From positions 170,312,296 to 170,376,295 of the forward strand of contig NC_089492.1 in NCBI RefSeq assembly GCF_036850765.1: a DNA stretch of 64,000 nucleotides. Direction: 5' to 3'. Under the pieces are notes generated by a model, which worked only from the letters and a program-made list of their open reading frames with translations, did no database searches and had not been told where the DNA came from. A program made the position numbers and the translations under genes. Shown here one piece after another: positions 1 to 10,259 of the stretch. Each line of letters begins with the position of its first letter. The stretch's first letter is position 1. The DNA comes from Saccopteryx bilineata. Its lineage: Eukaryota; Chordata; Mammalia; Chiroptera; Emballonuridae.

Positions 1-188
1 GCAGGAAATTTCACCTTACCTAGAGTCTAACCCATATCTGATTTAGATAATCTTTAGATAAGACTTTGGACTTTAGACTTTAGTTTGATGCCACGGTGAG
101 TTGACTTTCGAGACTGTTGGGATGCAGTAGATATATTTCAATGTGAGACAGACAGAAGGACATGGATTTTGGGGGACCAGGGGTGAAG
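1..188. other. unclassified non-coding sequence
   Basis: No reading frame, repeat family or RNA gene was recognised. The stretch ends where an LTR-like repeat begins. Confidence 0.4.
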
Positions 189-516
189 TGTTTTGGACTG
201 AATGTGTGTGTTCCCCTACCCCAAATTCATATATTGAAGTCTTATCCTTCTATGTGACTATATTTTATATGGAACCTATGAAGAGATGATACATGTTAAA
301 AGATGTAATAAGAGTGACACTTTAATCCAATTGGGCTGGTGCCTTTATGAGAAAAGGGAAAGACAAGTTCTTTCTGTCTTTCTCATATGAGAACAAAGAG
401 AAGGCAGCCATTAACAAGCCAGGAAGAGAGATCTTACCAGAAAACATTTTGAGCTGCATTTGATCTTGGGCTTCTCAGTCCCAAGAACTATGACAAAATA
501 AAGTTCATTTTTTTAA
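189..516 (+). repeat. MaLR-like solo LTR (MLT1/MST type), old
   Basis: The sequence opens with TGTTTTGGACTGAATGTGTG and runs through 'cccaaattcatatattgaag', 'aaggcagccattaacaagcc' and 'aataaagttcatt'. This is the order of landmarks I know from ERVL-MaLR LTRs: opening TG, an internal 'gagaaggcagcc' block and a terminal AATAAA. It is heavily diverged and no internal ERV sequence follows. The family name comes from recognition of consensus-like phrases, so the subfamily is uncertain. Confidence 0.55.
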
Positions 517-695
517 AAAAGAATTAAATGAATTTTTAGAAGTGAAAAATATATTAGTAATTAAGAATTCACCTGATGGCTATAACAACAGACTAAAAAC
601 AGTGGAAAGCCAGTTTAGTGGACCCAACTTAAATGTACTTGTCTGTCTCCATGTCTCCACACCATAATAACCTTATTATGATATAAAAAAATTAA

Positions 696-1022
696 GCCTT
701 ACCAGGCAGTGGCAGAGTAGATAAAGCGACGAACTGGGATGTGGAAAACCCAGGTTTGAGACCCTGAAGTCGCCAGCGTGAGCGCGGGCTCATCTGGTTT
801 GAGCAAGGCTCACCAGCTTGAGCCCAAGGTCGCTAGCTCAAGCAAGGGGTCACTCGATCTGCTCTAGCCCCTGGTCAAGGCACATATGAGAAAGCAATCA
901 GTTAACAACTAAGAAACCACAACGAAGAATTGATGTTTCTCATCTCTCTCCCTTCCTGCCTGTCCATATCTGTCCCTCTCTCTGAGTCTTTCTATCTCTG
1001 CCACAAAAAAAAAAAAAAAAAA
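696..1022 (+). repeat. tRNA-derived SINE, Rhin-type (bat)
   Basis: A full-length SINE. The head is 'gccttaccaggcagtggcag', followed by an A-box-like 'agtagataaagcg', the B-box region 'ggtttgagaccctg', and a body with 'gagcgcgggctcatctggtt' and 'ggtcaaggcacatatgagaa'. A pyrimidine-rich 3' part ends in about 19 A. The same body recurs at 1512-1840. The tail was probably made by L1 machinery. Confidence 0.8.
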
Positions 1023-1139
1023 ATTAGCTTAAACTGCATAGATATTTTTTGTAGAAATTTACCAAGTAGTTCTAAAATATTTATGGAAATGGAAAAGGCC
1101 ACAGATAGTCAAGACAATCTTAGAAATCATTTCTACTAG

Positions 1140-2400
1140 ACAGTAAAACTTAATATTACAAGACTACAGTAATTATTGTATAGTATTGGTACAAAGAATT
1201 ATGCATACATAATACACACTTGATTTATTATAAAATCAACACTTTAGAGGAGTGGGAAGAGGATGATCTCTCTTCAGATGATCCTGGACCAATTTGAAAT
1301 TCACACGGAAAACAATGAAACTTGGTTCTCACTGACATCACAACAAAAGTTAATGCCATGTGACAGGTATATTTTAAAGTAAAATATAAAATAAGAAAGC
1401 ATTTAGAAGAAAATGTACGAGATTATTTTTGTCACTTTGGGTTAAACATACTTAAATAAGACAGAATTACTAAAAAGAAAGATACATTAAAGTTAAGAAT
1501 TCTGTTCCTCATGCCTGACCAGGCAGTGGCGCAGTGGATAGAGCATCAGACTGATTTGTGGAGGACCCAAGTTCAAAACCCCAAAGTCACCAGCTTGAGT
1601 GCGGGCTCATCTGGTTTGAGCTCAAAGCTCACCAAGGTCGCTGGCTCGAGCAAGGGGTTACTTGGTCTGCTGAAGGCCCACGGTCAAGGCATATATGAGA
1701 AAGCAATCAATGAACTAAGGTGTCACAATGAAAAACCAATGATTGATGCTTCTCATCTCTCTCTGTTCCTGTCTGTCTATCCCTATCTATCCCTTTCTCT
1801 GACTCTCTCTCTGTCTCTGTAAAAAAAAAAAAAAAAAAAAATTCTGTTCATCAAAAGACACCTTAAGTGAGTAAAAGGCCAATCATAGACTAGGAGAGGA
1901 TATTTATGATAGAAACAGGTACAAAGGGCTTATATCTGAATACATAAAAAACTCCTACAAGTCCATAAATAAAAGCCAAAGGGAGAAAATTGTTCAAACT
2001 TGAACTAACACTTTTCAAAGAGCCTATCAAAAGGATGGGCAAACATTTGTGCTCAACCAGGTTTTTTTTTTCTGTTTTTTTTAATCAGGGAAATATGAAT
2101 TAAAGCCATGGCACAGTATTATTGTGGATCCACCAGTATGGTTAAATTTTAAGACTGAAACTTTATAATATTGACAATAATGTGGAGCAATTGGAAGGCT
2201 CAGCACTGCATGTGGGGTAACATTACTTTAGATGAGCCTTGGTTTTATATATATGTAATATAAATATGGTCTATGACCCAGAAATTTCACTCCTTGTCTG
2301 GCTTAGGATAATGGCAGTGTAGTAATATATAAGCAACAAGGTATAAGATTGGAAAAAAGACCACAAGTTTAAAGGTAATCTCAATCATCATAAACAACAT
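1140..2400 (+). repeat. old L1 ORF2 fragment, split by a SINE
   Basis: Decayed L1 ORF2 C-terminal landmarks appear in order: 'ttacaagactacagtaatt' (1156), 'tttgtcactttgggttaaac' (1429), then after the SINE 'aactcctacaagtcc' (1950), 'aaaaggatgggcaaac' (2029), 'aataatgtggagcaattgg' (2176) and 'tatgacccagaaatttcac' (2272). Many indels remove any open frame. The subfamily cannot be told by eye. Confidence 0.6.
1512..1840 (+). repeat. tRNA-derived SINE, Rhin-type, with target duplication
   Basis: Same family as the SINE at 696. It is less diverged, with head 'gcctgaccaggcagtggcgc' and an A-tail of about 20. It is flanked by a near-perfect duplication, 'aattctgttcctca' on the left (1498-1511) and 'aattctgttcatca' on the right (1840-1853). 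It sits inside an old L1 ORF2 fragment and is therefore younger than it. Confidence 0.85.
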
Positions 2401-4329
2401 TTGAAACCCACTCACTCAACATTCTGCATATATCTAACCAAAAGAGTAAGCTTCATGGTTCAGTTTGCTCAACCAAAGTGCCTGCTCAGTTGATGAACTG
2501 ATTATTGCATTATTCCTGAAGTGTCTCCCCGGGTATCAGTTATTTTCCTTTTTGCTTGGTGACTACCTAGTCAAAGGCAATTTTATTGTTTAAAAATACT
2601 CTAGCTCATAAATTTGTGTTGATTTTTTTGAACTGATTTATTTGTTATTTGGGATACAGTCAGAGATTAATTGTAGATCATATATGTTAATGTGTGATCA
2701 TATATTTTAATCCAATTTGATAGATTGTATCCCTCATGGTGATCATTTTGAATACTTAGAAAGGCTGGCTAACCACATTAAAGTCTAGGTCAAATTTTAA
2801 TGTGGGTAAGCATCTGATCACCTAAGAAAAATAATCTTCAGGATGCATATTAAGCAGACACTGAGGCTGTTAAAAATTCCTATTCAAATTTAATAGGTTT
2901 CACCTTGGGGGTAATTAAACAAATAATATAATTGTTTTTGTATATATAGACTTATAAGAGAAAAACTGTACCATAGTTTGTATTATTAGTTCTGTGTCCC
3001 CATGTTCTTGACATTTTCTGAGTTTAAGATTCTAAAAAATACATAAAAGCAGCTCAATTGTTGAGGTATATGTCCAATTAATTCATGTTGATGTTAATTT
3101 TAATAGTGGGATCTAGGGCTAGATGACAAACTTAACAGTTGGATTGTCCACCATTATAATTGTTTGGTAACGATAAATTAAGGACTTAAAAAAGTTTAGA
3201 AAAAGCAAGTCTGTATAGAGAAGGTCAAAAATGATTATCTGCTTTAATAATCTAGTATCAAATTCAGTGGGAGAATGTAGCAATCAGTGACAGAAAAAGA
3301 AACAAGTAATAAAATGTGAGTTTAGGTAAAAGTTCATTTTCCTATCATGAATCTTAATCAAAAAGCCTTAGAAGGAAGAAATATACCCCTGATATCATCT
3401 GTATGAGCTCTAAATTTTTGGGTTAAATGCTTACTTCTGGAGTCATTTGCTACTGTTGGCCTTTTAGTGAGATGCAGTGTTAGACCTTAAGTCTACTTGA
3501 GTTGCTGGTTGTAGGATTCCTGGTAATTTAAACAGGAAAACAGGGTTCCATAGTTGTATACCCTGAAATTCAAGAACAATATTTGTGTTCATAAATATTC
3601 AATTGGTTCTTTTCTAAGTGATTTTAAGTCTGCCTTTTGTTGGTGTCCTTTCCAATAAATTCAGTTTCCTAAATGTATATCATGCAGATATATATCTAGT
3701 GGTAACTTGTTTGAAAATGTAACTTTTACTTGCCAAGCATATATGTGTGTGTATAATATTAATTTTAACAATGCCTGATGTAATTATAATGCGAGAATTT
3801 AGAGTCTGTCAGTGAAAGATCTACCCAGGACTTGTAAGTTTTCTTGCAACATGTTTATGAGAACACATGAAAATTTATAAGAATTTTAAAATGTAGATAG
3901 CATATCATTAGGACTAAAGGTAGAATTCAGGCAAAGTAGATTAAATTGATCTGAAAATTTTGATTGTTTTGATTTAAAAATAATATCATTGGTTTATTCT
4001 TTCTTTCCAGAGCTTTAAGAATGTTAATTTTGTTTTTGTTCTGTTCAAAACTACTTACTACTTATATATTTCACTTACAAGGTAGATTTCTCTATCAGTA
4101 GGTTTTCCCAGGTAATAAAAATATAATTCATAATCATTTTATAGCAGAATATTAGCCAATTATATCAGACTTTTTAAAGCATTACTAAACATATTTAAAA
4201 GTTTGTGATTTGGGCAAGTGAATAAAATCCATTTGTAATGTTCACATAGTCTTAAAGGTCAGGGTTCTGATTCTTATCCTATCTTCATAGTTTTTCTAGG
4301 GTTATGTTACTACTAAATAAAGATTTGGT
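2401..4329. other. AT-rich non-coding sequence, nothing recognised
   Basis: About 1.9 kb of AT-rich DNA with stops in all frames. No repeat family, RNA gene or exon was recognised. Confidence 0.4.
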
Positions 4330-4529
4330 AATCAAGTAAACAACCTAACTTTATACTTTAAGGAACTAGAAAAATAAGAAAAAAAATAACCTAAATAGAA
4401 GAAAGTAACAAAGATCAGAGTGGAAATAAATGAAATACAGATTTAAAAACAATACAAAAGATCAGTGAAATTAAGAACTGTTTCCTTAAAAATATATATA
4501 AACATAATACAAAAACTGATTAGTGAGAC

Positions 4530-4879
4530 CAGTAGTAGTCAACCTGGTCCCTACCACTCACTAGTGGGCATTCCAGTTTTCATGGTGGGCAGTAGCAGAG
4601 CAACCAAAGTATAAATAAAAAGATAGATTTAACTATAGTAAGTTGTTTTATAAAGATTTATTCTGTCAAACAGAAAAAATCCAACATAAAGTACTTGGTA
4701 AGTAATTATTATTATATGCTTTAAATTGCTGTAACTCTGCTTTATAAATTTTATAAAGTAAAGTTACTTCCCTACTTTATAAATCACCATTACTGTGGAA
4801 CCAGTGAGCGGTTAGAAAATTTTACTACTAACAGAGATACAAAAGTGGGTGGTAGGTATAAAAAGGTTGACCACCCCTG
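4530..4879. mobile_element. non-autonomous hAT-type MITE with 8 bp target duplication
   Basis: A 350 bp element with terminal inverted repeats. The left end reads CAGTAGTAGTCAACCTGGT; the right end, read inward on the other strand, starts CAGGGGTGGTCAACCTTTTT. Imperfect 8 bp duplications flank it: AGTGAGAC (4522-4529) and AGTTAGAC (4880-4887). A TIR starting CAG plus an 8 bp duplication is characteristic of hAT transposons. No transposase is encoded, so movement would have depended on an autonomous hAT. It interrupts the old L1. The family name is not assigned. Confidence 0.75.
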
Positions 4880-5587
4880 AGTTAGACTCACCAAGATGAG
4901 GAGAGAAGACTCAACTATAATTATAAATTAAAGAGGAGACATAATAATTAATACAACACAAATACAAAAAATCATAAGAGACTATTGTGAACAATTATAT
5001 GCCAACAAATTGCACAACCTATATTAAATAAATAAATTTCTAGAAATCTAGAAGAAAAAGAAAAGCTGAATAGACTGATCATAAATAAGGAGATTGACAC
5101 AGTAGTAATAAATCTACCAACAGAACAATCCAGGAGAAGATGACTCCCATGGTGAATTCTACCAACATTTAAAAAAGATTTAAAATCAGTTCTGTTCAAA
5201 CTCTTTCAAAAAGTAGAAGAGGAATTAATATTTCAAAACAGATTTTATGAGGTTAGCATCACTCTGATATTAAAATCCAACAAAAACACTACGAGAAAAG
5301 AAAATTACATACAAATGTCCCTAATTAACACAGATGCAAATATCCAAAACAAAATATTAGGAAACCAAATTCAGTAGTACATTAAAATAATCACACATGA
5401 TCAAGTAGGATTTATTCCAGGAATGCAAGAATGGTTCAACATCTATAAATCAATCAAGGTGATATACTACATTAACAAAATGAAGGATTAAAATCATTTG
5501 ATCCCCTCAAAAAATATATAACTCTTGTCCTCTACTTTCAATAACTAATGATCATCTTCTAATGAAAAGCGTACATAAAGCCATTTA

Positions 5588-5955
5588 AAATTTTTTTTTT
5601 TTGTATTTTTCTGAAGTTGGAAATAGAGAGGCAGTCAGACAGACTCCTGCATGTGCCCGACCGGGATCCACCCAGCATGGCATGCCCACCAGGGGGCAAT
5701 GCTTTGCCCATCCCAGGGTGGTCACTCTGCTGCAATCATAGCCATTCTAGCGCCTGAGGCAGAGGCCACAGAGCCATCCTCAGTGCCTGAGGAAACTGCT
5801 CCAGTGGAGCCTTGGCTGTAGAGACAGAGAAGAAGGAGAGGGGGAGGGGTGGAGAAGCAGATGGGCGCTTTTCCTGTGTGCCCTGGCCTGGAATCGAACC
5901 CGGGACTCCCATACACCAGACCGATGCTCTACCCCTGAGCTAACCGGCCAGGGCC
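5588..5955 (-). repeat. tRNA-derived SINE, second Rhin/Ves-like type
   Basis: On the minus strand this begins 'ggccctggccggttagctca' (an A-box tRNA-like head), followed by the B box 'ggttcgattcc' near 5895. The body contains 'ccactggagcagtttcctca' and 'gatcccggtcgggcacatgc' and ends in an A-rich tail at the low-coordinate end. Flanks 'gccatttaaa' (left) and 'gccatctaaa' (right) look like a target duplication. The body differs from the SINE at 696. A related copy is at 48386. Confidence 0.8.
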
Positions 5956-7543
5956 GCCATCTAAATATTTTTTAAAATTATATAATCATCTCAATATATG
6001 CAGAAAAAGCACTTGATAAAATTGAACATTCTTTCAAGATAAAAACTCTCAACAAATTTGGGTATATAAGGAATGTACCTCAAGGTAATAAAGGCCATTT
6101 CGACCAAGCTCACAGATAACATTATATTCCATGGTGAAACGCTGAAATCTTTTTCTTTTAGATCAGAAACAAGACAAGAATGTCTACTTTCATGACTTTT
6201 ATTCACATAGTACTAGAATTGCTGGTCAGAGCAATTACACAAGAAGAAAAAATAAGAGGATTACAAATGAGTAAAAAAGAAGTAAAATTGTCTCTATTTC
6301 AGATCACATTCTATTATATTTAGAATAGTCCTAAGGGTTATGTCATTAAAATGTTAGAACAAATGAATGGATTTAGTAAAGTTGTAGTATACAAATCAAT
6401 ACACAAAAATTAGCTGTGTTTCTATACACTAATAACAAACTATCAGAAAGATAAATTAAGAAAACAATTCTTTAAAAAAGAATAAAATACTTAGAAATAA
6501 ATTTAACTAAAGAGGTTAAAGATCTGTACACTAGAAATGATAAGACATGGAAAAAGAAGATCTTGAAGAAAGCACATATACATGGAAAAATAGCTCGTGC
6601 TGATGACTTGAAAAAACTCATATTGTTAAAATGTCTATACTACTAAAAAAGTTTTATAGATTTAGTGCAATCCTTATGAAAATTTTAATGGCATTTTTCA
6701 CAGAACTAGAACAAGCAACCCTAAAGTTTGTATAGAACCACAAAAGACACTGAATAGCCAGAGTAATCTGGAGAAAGAAGAACAAAGCTGGAAGTTTCAG
6801 TCTCTTTGATTTCAAGGTATGTTACAAAGCTCTAGTAATAAACACAGTATGGTATTGCTACAAACCAGATACATAAATCAATGGAATACAATAGAGAGCA
6901 TGAAAACAATACCAAGCATATATGGTCAATTAATGTATGAAAAAGGAGCCAAGAATATATAATGGGAAAAGACAATTTTTTTGTTTTGTTTTGTTTTGAT
7001 AAATGGTGTAGGGAAAACTGAACAGCTATATGCATGAAAGTGAAACTGGATTCCTGTTTACATAGTTCACAATAGTCAATTAAAAATGGATTAAAGACAA
7101 GTGTAATATCTGAAACTATACAACCCTAGAAGAAATCATAATGGATAAGCTCCTTAACATCTAACTTAGCAATTTTTTTTATTTGACACTAAAAGCAAAA
7201 GCAATAAAAATAAAAGTGAATAAGTAGACTACATCAAATGAAAAACTTCTGCACAACGGAAAACTTCTGCAAAGGAAACAATTAACATAGTTTAAAGACA
7301 ACCTATTAAGTGCTTGAAAAAATTTGCAGATCATATATGCAATAAGAGATTAATATCTAAAATATTAAAAGAATAAACCATTTTAAAGATAAAAAATAGA
7401 CAGAGAAACCAAATAGCTACTTTTCCAAAGAAGACGTACAAATGGTTAACAGGTATATGAAAAGGTGCTCAACATCACTAATCATCAGAAAAATGCAAAT
7501 TATAACTAAATGAGATATTTGTTAGAATGGCTATCATAAAAAG

Positions 7544-7549
7544 GGCAAG
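7544..7549. other. provirus target-site duplication, left copy (GGCAAG)
   Basis: GGCAAG lies immediately outside the left LTR and matches GGCAAG at 15615-15620. Six-base duplications are typical of class II (betaretrovirus-like) integrases. The match shows both LTRs come from one integration. Confidence 0.9.
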
Positions 7550-7978
7550 TGCCGTGGACCAGTGCGGCTCCAAATAACGGTGCAGAATTGAGGAAACACA
7601 CTTGTCAAAACAAAACCGATGGGACCGGGAGGACTCTTCAAACTGCCTGGCAGTATCTGAGTGCCTCACAGCCCCAGTTCACTTTATTATATGGACCTAT
7701 GCAAATCAAGGACCCTGATACAAAGTTGCACATCAAAGGCTAAGACAGGAATTCTCCCAAGGCAAAAACAGGATACATTAGTGAAATTTACAAACATCTG
7801 AAACAAACAAAGAGTCAGAGGAAGGGCATGTATATTGCTTCCTGCAACCTAAGGAAACAAGTGGAGTGGGTGCAAACACTCAGCATCAAAGCCAAATAAG
7901 GAGATGGAGGGGGGAGAACTTAGCCCCCTGCCAAACCTCGAATCTATAATGGCTTTTTGCCATTAATGGTCCACAACA
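7550..7978 (-). repeat. 3' LTR of class II provirus
   Basis: A 429 bp LTR with the provirus on the minus strand. Read on that strand it opens TGTTGTGGAC and ends GGTCCACGGCA, so the termini are TG...CA. A polyadenylation signal AATAAA (plus-strand TTTATT, 7683-7688) and an octamer ATGCAAAT (plus strand, 7699-7706) are visible. By eye it differs from the 5' LTR at about 8 of 429 positions. A purine-rich tract sits just upstream in provirus orientation. Confidence 0.92.
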
Positions 7979-7981
7979 TAT

Positions 7982-7999
7982 CCCCCTTTTCTTTTTAAT
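7982..7999 (-). other. polypurine tract next to 3' LTR
   Basis: On the minus strand, AAAAAGAAAAGGGGGA ends three to four bases before the 3' LTR. Retroviral plus-strand DNA synthesis is primed at such a tract, and its place and orientation fit exactly. Confidence 0.85.
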
Positions 8000-8110
8000 T
8001 TGTGTGCTGAGATTTGCATTCATCTGATTTTCTAATTTGGAGGCAGATGGAAAAAATACAAAACAAACACAAAATTAATATAGCCAATGCTAACAGATAC
8101 CCAAAACAAG
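7995..8110 (-). pseudogene. possible env transmembrane tail remnant
   Basis: On the minus strand one frame gives a strongly hydrophobic run (LLALAILILCLFCIFSIC), then a short polar tail with Arg and Lys, and a TAA at 7995-7997 next to the polypurine tract. That is where the membrane anchor and cytoplasmic tail of a retroviral Env would sit. Nothing upstream resembles a surface subunit or fusion peptide. The case rests on hydrophobicity and position only, so a chance frame is possible. Confidence 0.35.
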
Positions 8111-8559
8111 TATACTAATACATCACAGTGATTAAAGCCCTTAAGCAAACTCTTTAAGCTAATACAACAAGAATCTATAAAAGAGTAATGTCCTTAACAT
8201 GTTCACCAAGTCCAAGTTGACACCAACACCATTCCAAATCTCTGCAAATGCAACCCAACCCCAGTTCAGTCCATCAAAAATTGTCACAAGAGCAGGAGTC
8301 CAGGAAAAGTCCACTTTCAGGAGAAGTCCTCATGGCACTGGAATTGCCGTCACACTTCCACACTCTGCAGTTAGCGTCAAAGTCCCAATGACCGCTGCTC
8401 CCAGCTGGCAATGACTCAGGTAGACTGGAAAAGCCATCTGCAGCACGCATGAAGATGGAGCTTCCGTTTTCCTCAAACTGGAAAGATGAACCCAGGGGTC
8501 CTATACTGGAGCTTTACAGCCATAGGGTGGTGAGGAGAACCTTGGGATACACTAAGCTG

Positions 8560-9240
8560 GGTGGCAGAGGTAAATTTGTAAGTTGGCAAAAAAGGAAAAA
8601 AGGAGCTCTGAATTAGGAGTAGGTCCTAGCCTAAACTATGAGTGGGGCATTGAGGCAGGAGGAATAAAGGAAATACTATATATTAATCAAAGCAGCAGAA
8701 AACAGGACTATCAATACCCACAACAGAGATCTTCGAGGGAAGAATAAAAAACCTGAATATTCAGGCAAGACCTAGTTAAATGACCCTTGTGTAAATGAGA
8801 CCAGTCTACCAGCTACTTGGAAGAAATACCCCAGGCTCATCCACAGTGTCGAAGATGGGGCCGACGGCCCTGGGCACCTTTTAGCCTTCAGTGGCAAATC
8901 TCAGTATTCTGGGCAAAGTTAGGTCACAGGTGGCTGGAGCAGGGCTGGAAGAGACTGAACCCTCCCTTAGAGGAGTGAGGGGGAAGCCTACCTTCCAGTG
9001 TGTCCCTTCTTCCTCACAGCAAAAGCATATAAGCCTGACAGGCTTTGGCTTAAATGACCATCCTTTCCACTATTGAAGCAGGGCCCTGATGAAGTTCCAG
9101 TTGGAGCGTTGGAGCCTCTGAGGGCGTATGCCAAGAGCTACTATTTTACCTGATCTCATTTGGGCTTTTTTGGCCTCTTGGTACCTTAAAAGCCATGCTC
9201 AGAAGATCTCGCTGAGGGGATTGAGAGTCCCTATCTGCCT
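8560..9240 (-). pseudogene. class I (gammaretrovirus-like) nucleocapsid-protease fragment inside the provirus
   Basis: Minus-strand frames give relics in gag-to-protease order. At about 9200 is a 'QRDLLSMAFKV' block like the end of class I capsid. At 9050-9090 is a first zinc knuckle, CFNSGKDGHLSQS, with Cys lost. At 8990-9035 is a second knuckle-like CCEEEGTHWK. At 8720-8830 are protease-like VAGRLVSF and VLPEYSG blocks, and at about 8620-8655 a QCPTHSLG-then-DLL block like the class I protease end. Several frame changes and stops break it. It has the provirus orientation but is distinct from the provirus's own class II nucleocapsid and protease at 13000-14000. No LTR or target duplication bounds it. 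I infer acquisition by template switching or a later insertion. Confidence 0.55.
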
Positions 9241-10259
9241 ATATATCTGGAGCTATTCAGAAAAGAACAAAACAGTGTTATTAGCTGGAATCAAATAAAA
9301 ATTAAAAAAGGGTAGTAGTTTGCAGGACAAAAATTTGGGCATCTCTTGTACATCAGCATTCAAGATAAACTGTTTGAAGTAAAAAGCGTAACAGGGTAGA
9401 CCTGCAGGAGCTCCAGGACGTGACTTCCCCCCCCCTTCTTTTTATATTATTTACAATTGAATCACACTTTACAATATTTTGACTTCTATTGCAAGAAATT
9501 CTTGACTTTGTTAACTTTTAACAAAAATAGAGTAAAAGCACTTCCAAACAAAATTCCCACACTTATCAAAACACCCCCTTAACATTAATTAACAGGCACT
9601 TTAGAGAGTACATATCAAAACTGAAAAATCCCATTGTGATCTTCATTATTCTTCTACAGCAAAAAAATCTTTACACCTTTATTATGTAAATCTATGCTGC
9701 TTCAAGCCTTTCACTTGCGGCCTGGAACAGCCTGGCCAAACCAGCAAGACTTTTGGATCCAAAATGAGCGTGCTCTCCTTATTCCAAACAAAATTATATT
9801 TATATAGGGAAATGAAATTATTCCCATTTTGTTTTCAATACTACAGCTGGCACTTCCAAAACTATTATCATCATTACTTTTCATGTAAGGACTTAATTCA
9901 GGCCTTATAAACGAAAACACTTAGACATTAAACAAAGACTTCACATACAATCACACAAATCAAGAGTGAAACCCGGGGTTTTAGAGATTAAACTATGGCC
10001 TGCTTGATCTTAAATAGGGCTATCTTAATAGGAACATAATAAGGATATATACTAAACAGAGATCTCTCTCGAAAAATCTCAAGACGGCGGTATGATTTTT
10101 CTATTCAGCAATACCCAAATCAGGCCCCCCCTTTGCCCTCTTTTCAAGCAATGAATCAGGAAAATAAAATGATCTAAAACATTAAAAAATTAGATAATAA
10201 TTGAGAAAGGGAAGAGAGCATAGTAAGTCTTATGCAATTGCTCTTGTAAAGTGAGTCTG
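9241..10259 (-). other. non-coding 3' region of provirus
   Basis: About 1 kb between the integrase stop and the class I-like fragment. It is AT-rich, with no env signature and no long frame; the longest, 69 codons at 9711-9920, has no recognised motif. A purine tract of AAAAAGAAGG followed by G's lies at about 9428-9445 on the minus strand and resembles a second polypurine tract. Env-less class II elements often keep RNA-export or packaging sequences here, but I see no diagnostic structure. Confidence 0.45.

Noticed and set aside
5722..5916. 64-codon frame on the minus strand
   Set aside because: It lies wholly within a tRNA-derived SINE.
5895..5950. tRNA-like A and B boxes suggesting a tRNA gene
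   Set aside because: The boxes belong to the SINE head; no complete cloverleaf follows and a SINE body and A-tail are attached.
7478..7743. Short frames on both strands over the LTR, repeated at 15060-15379
   Set aside because: The same LTR sequence occurs at both ends of the provirus. It is not a duplicated gene.
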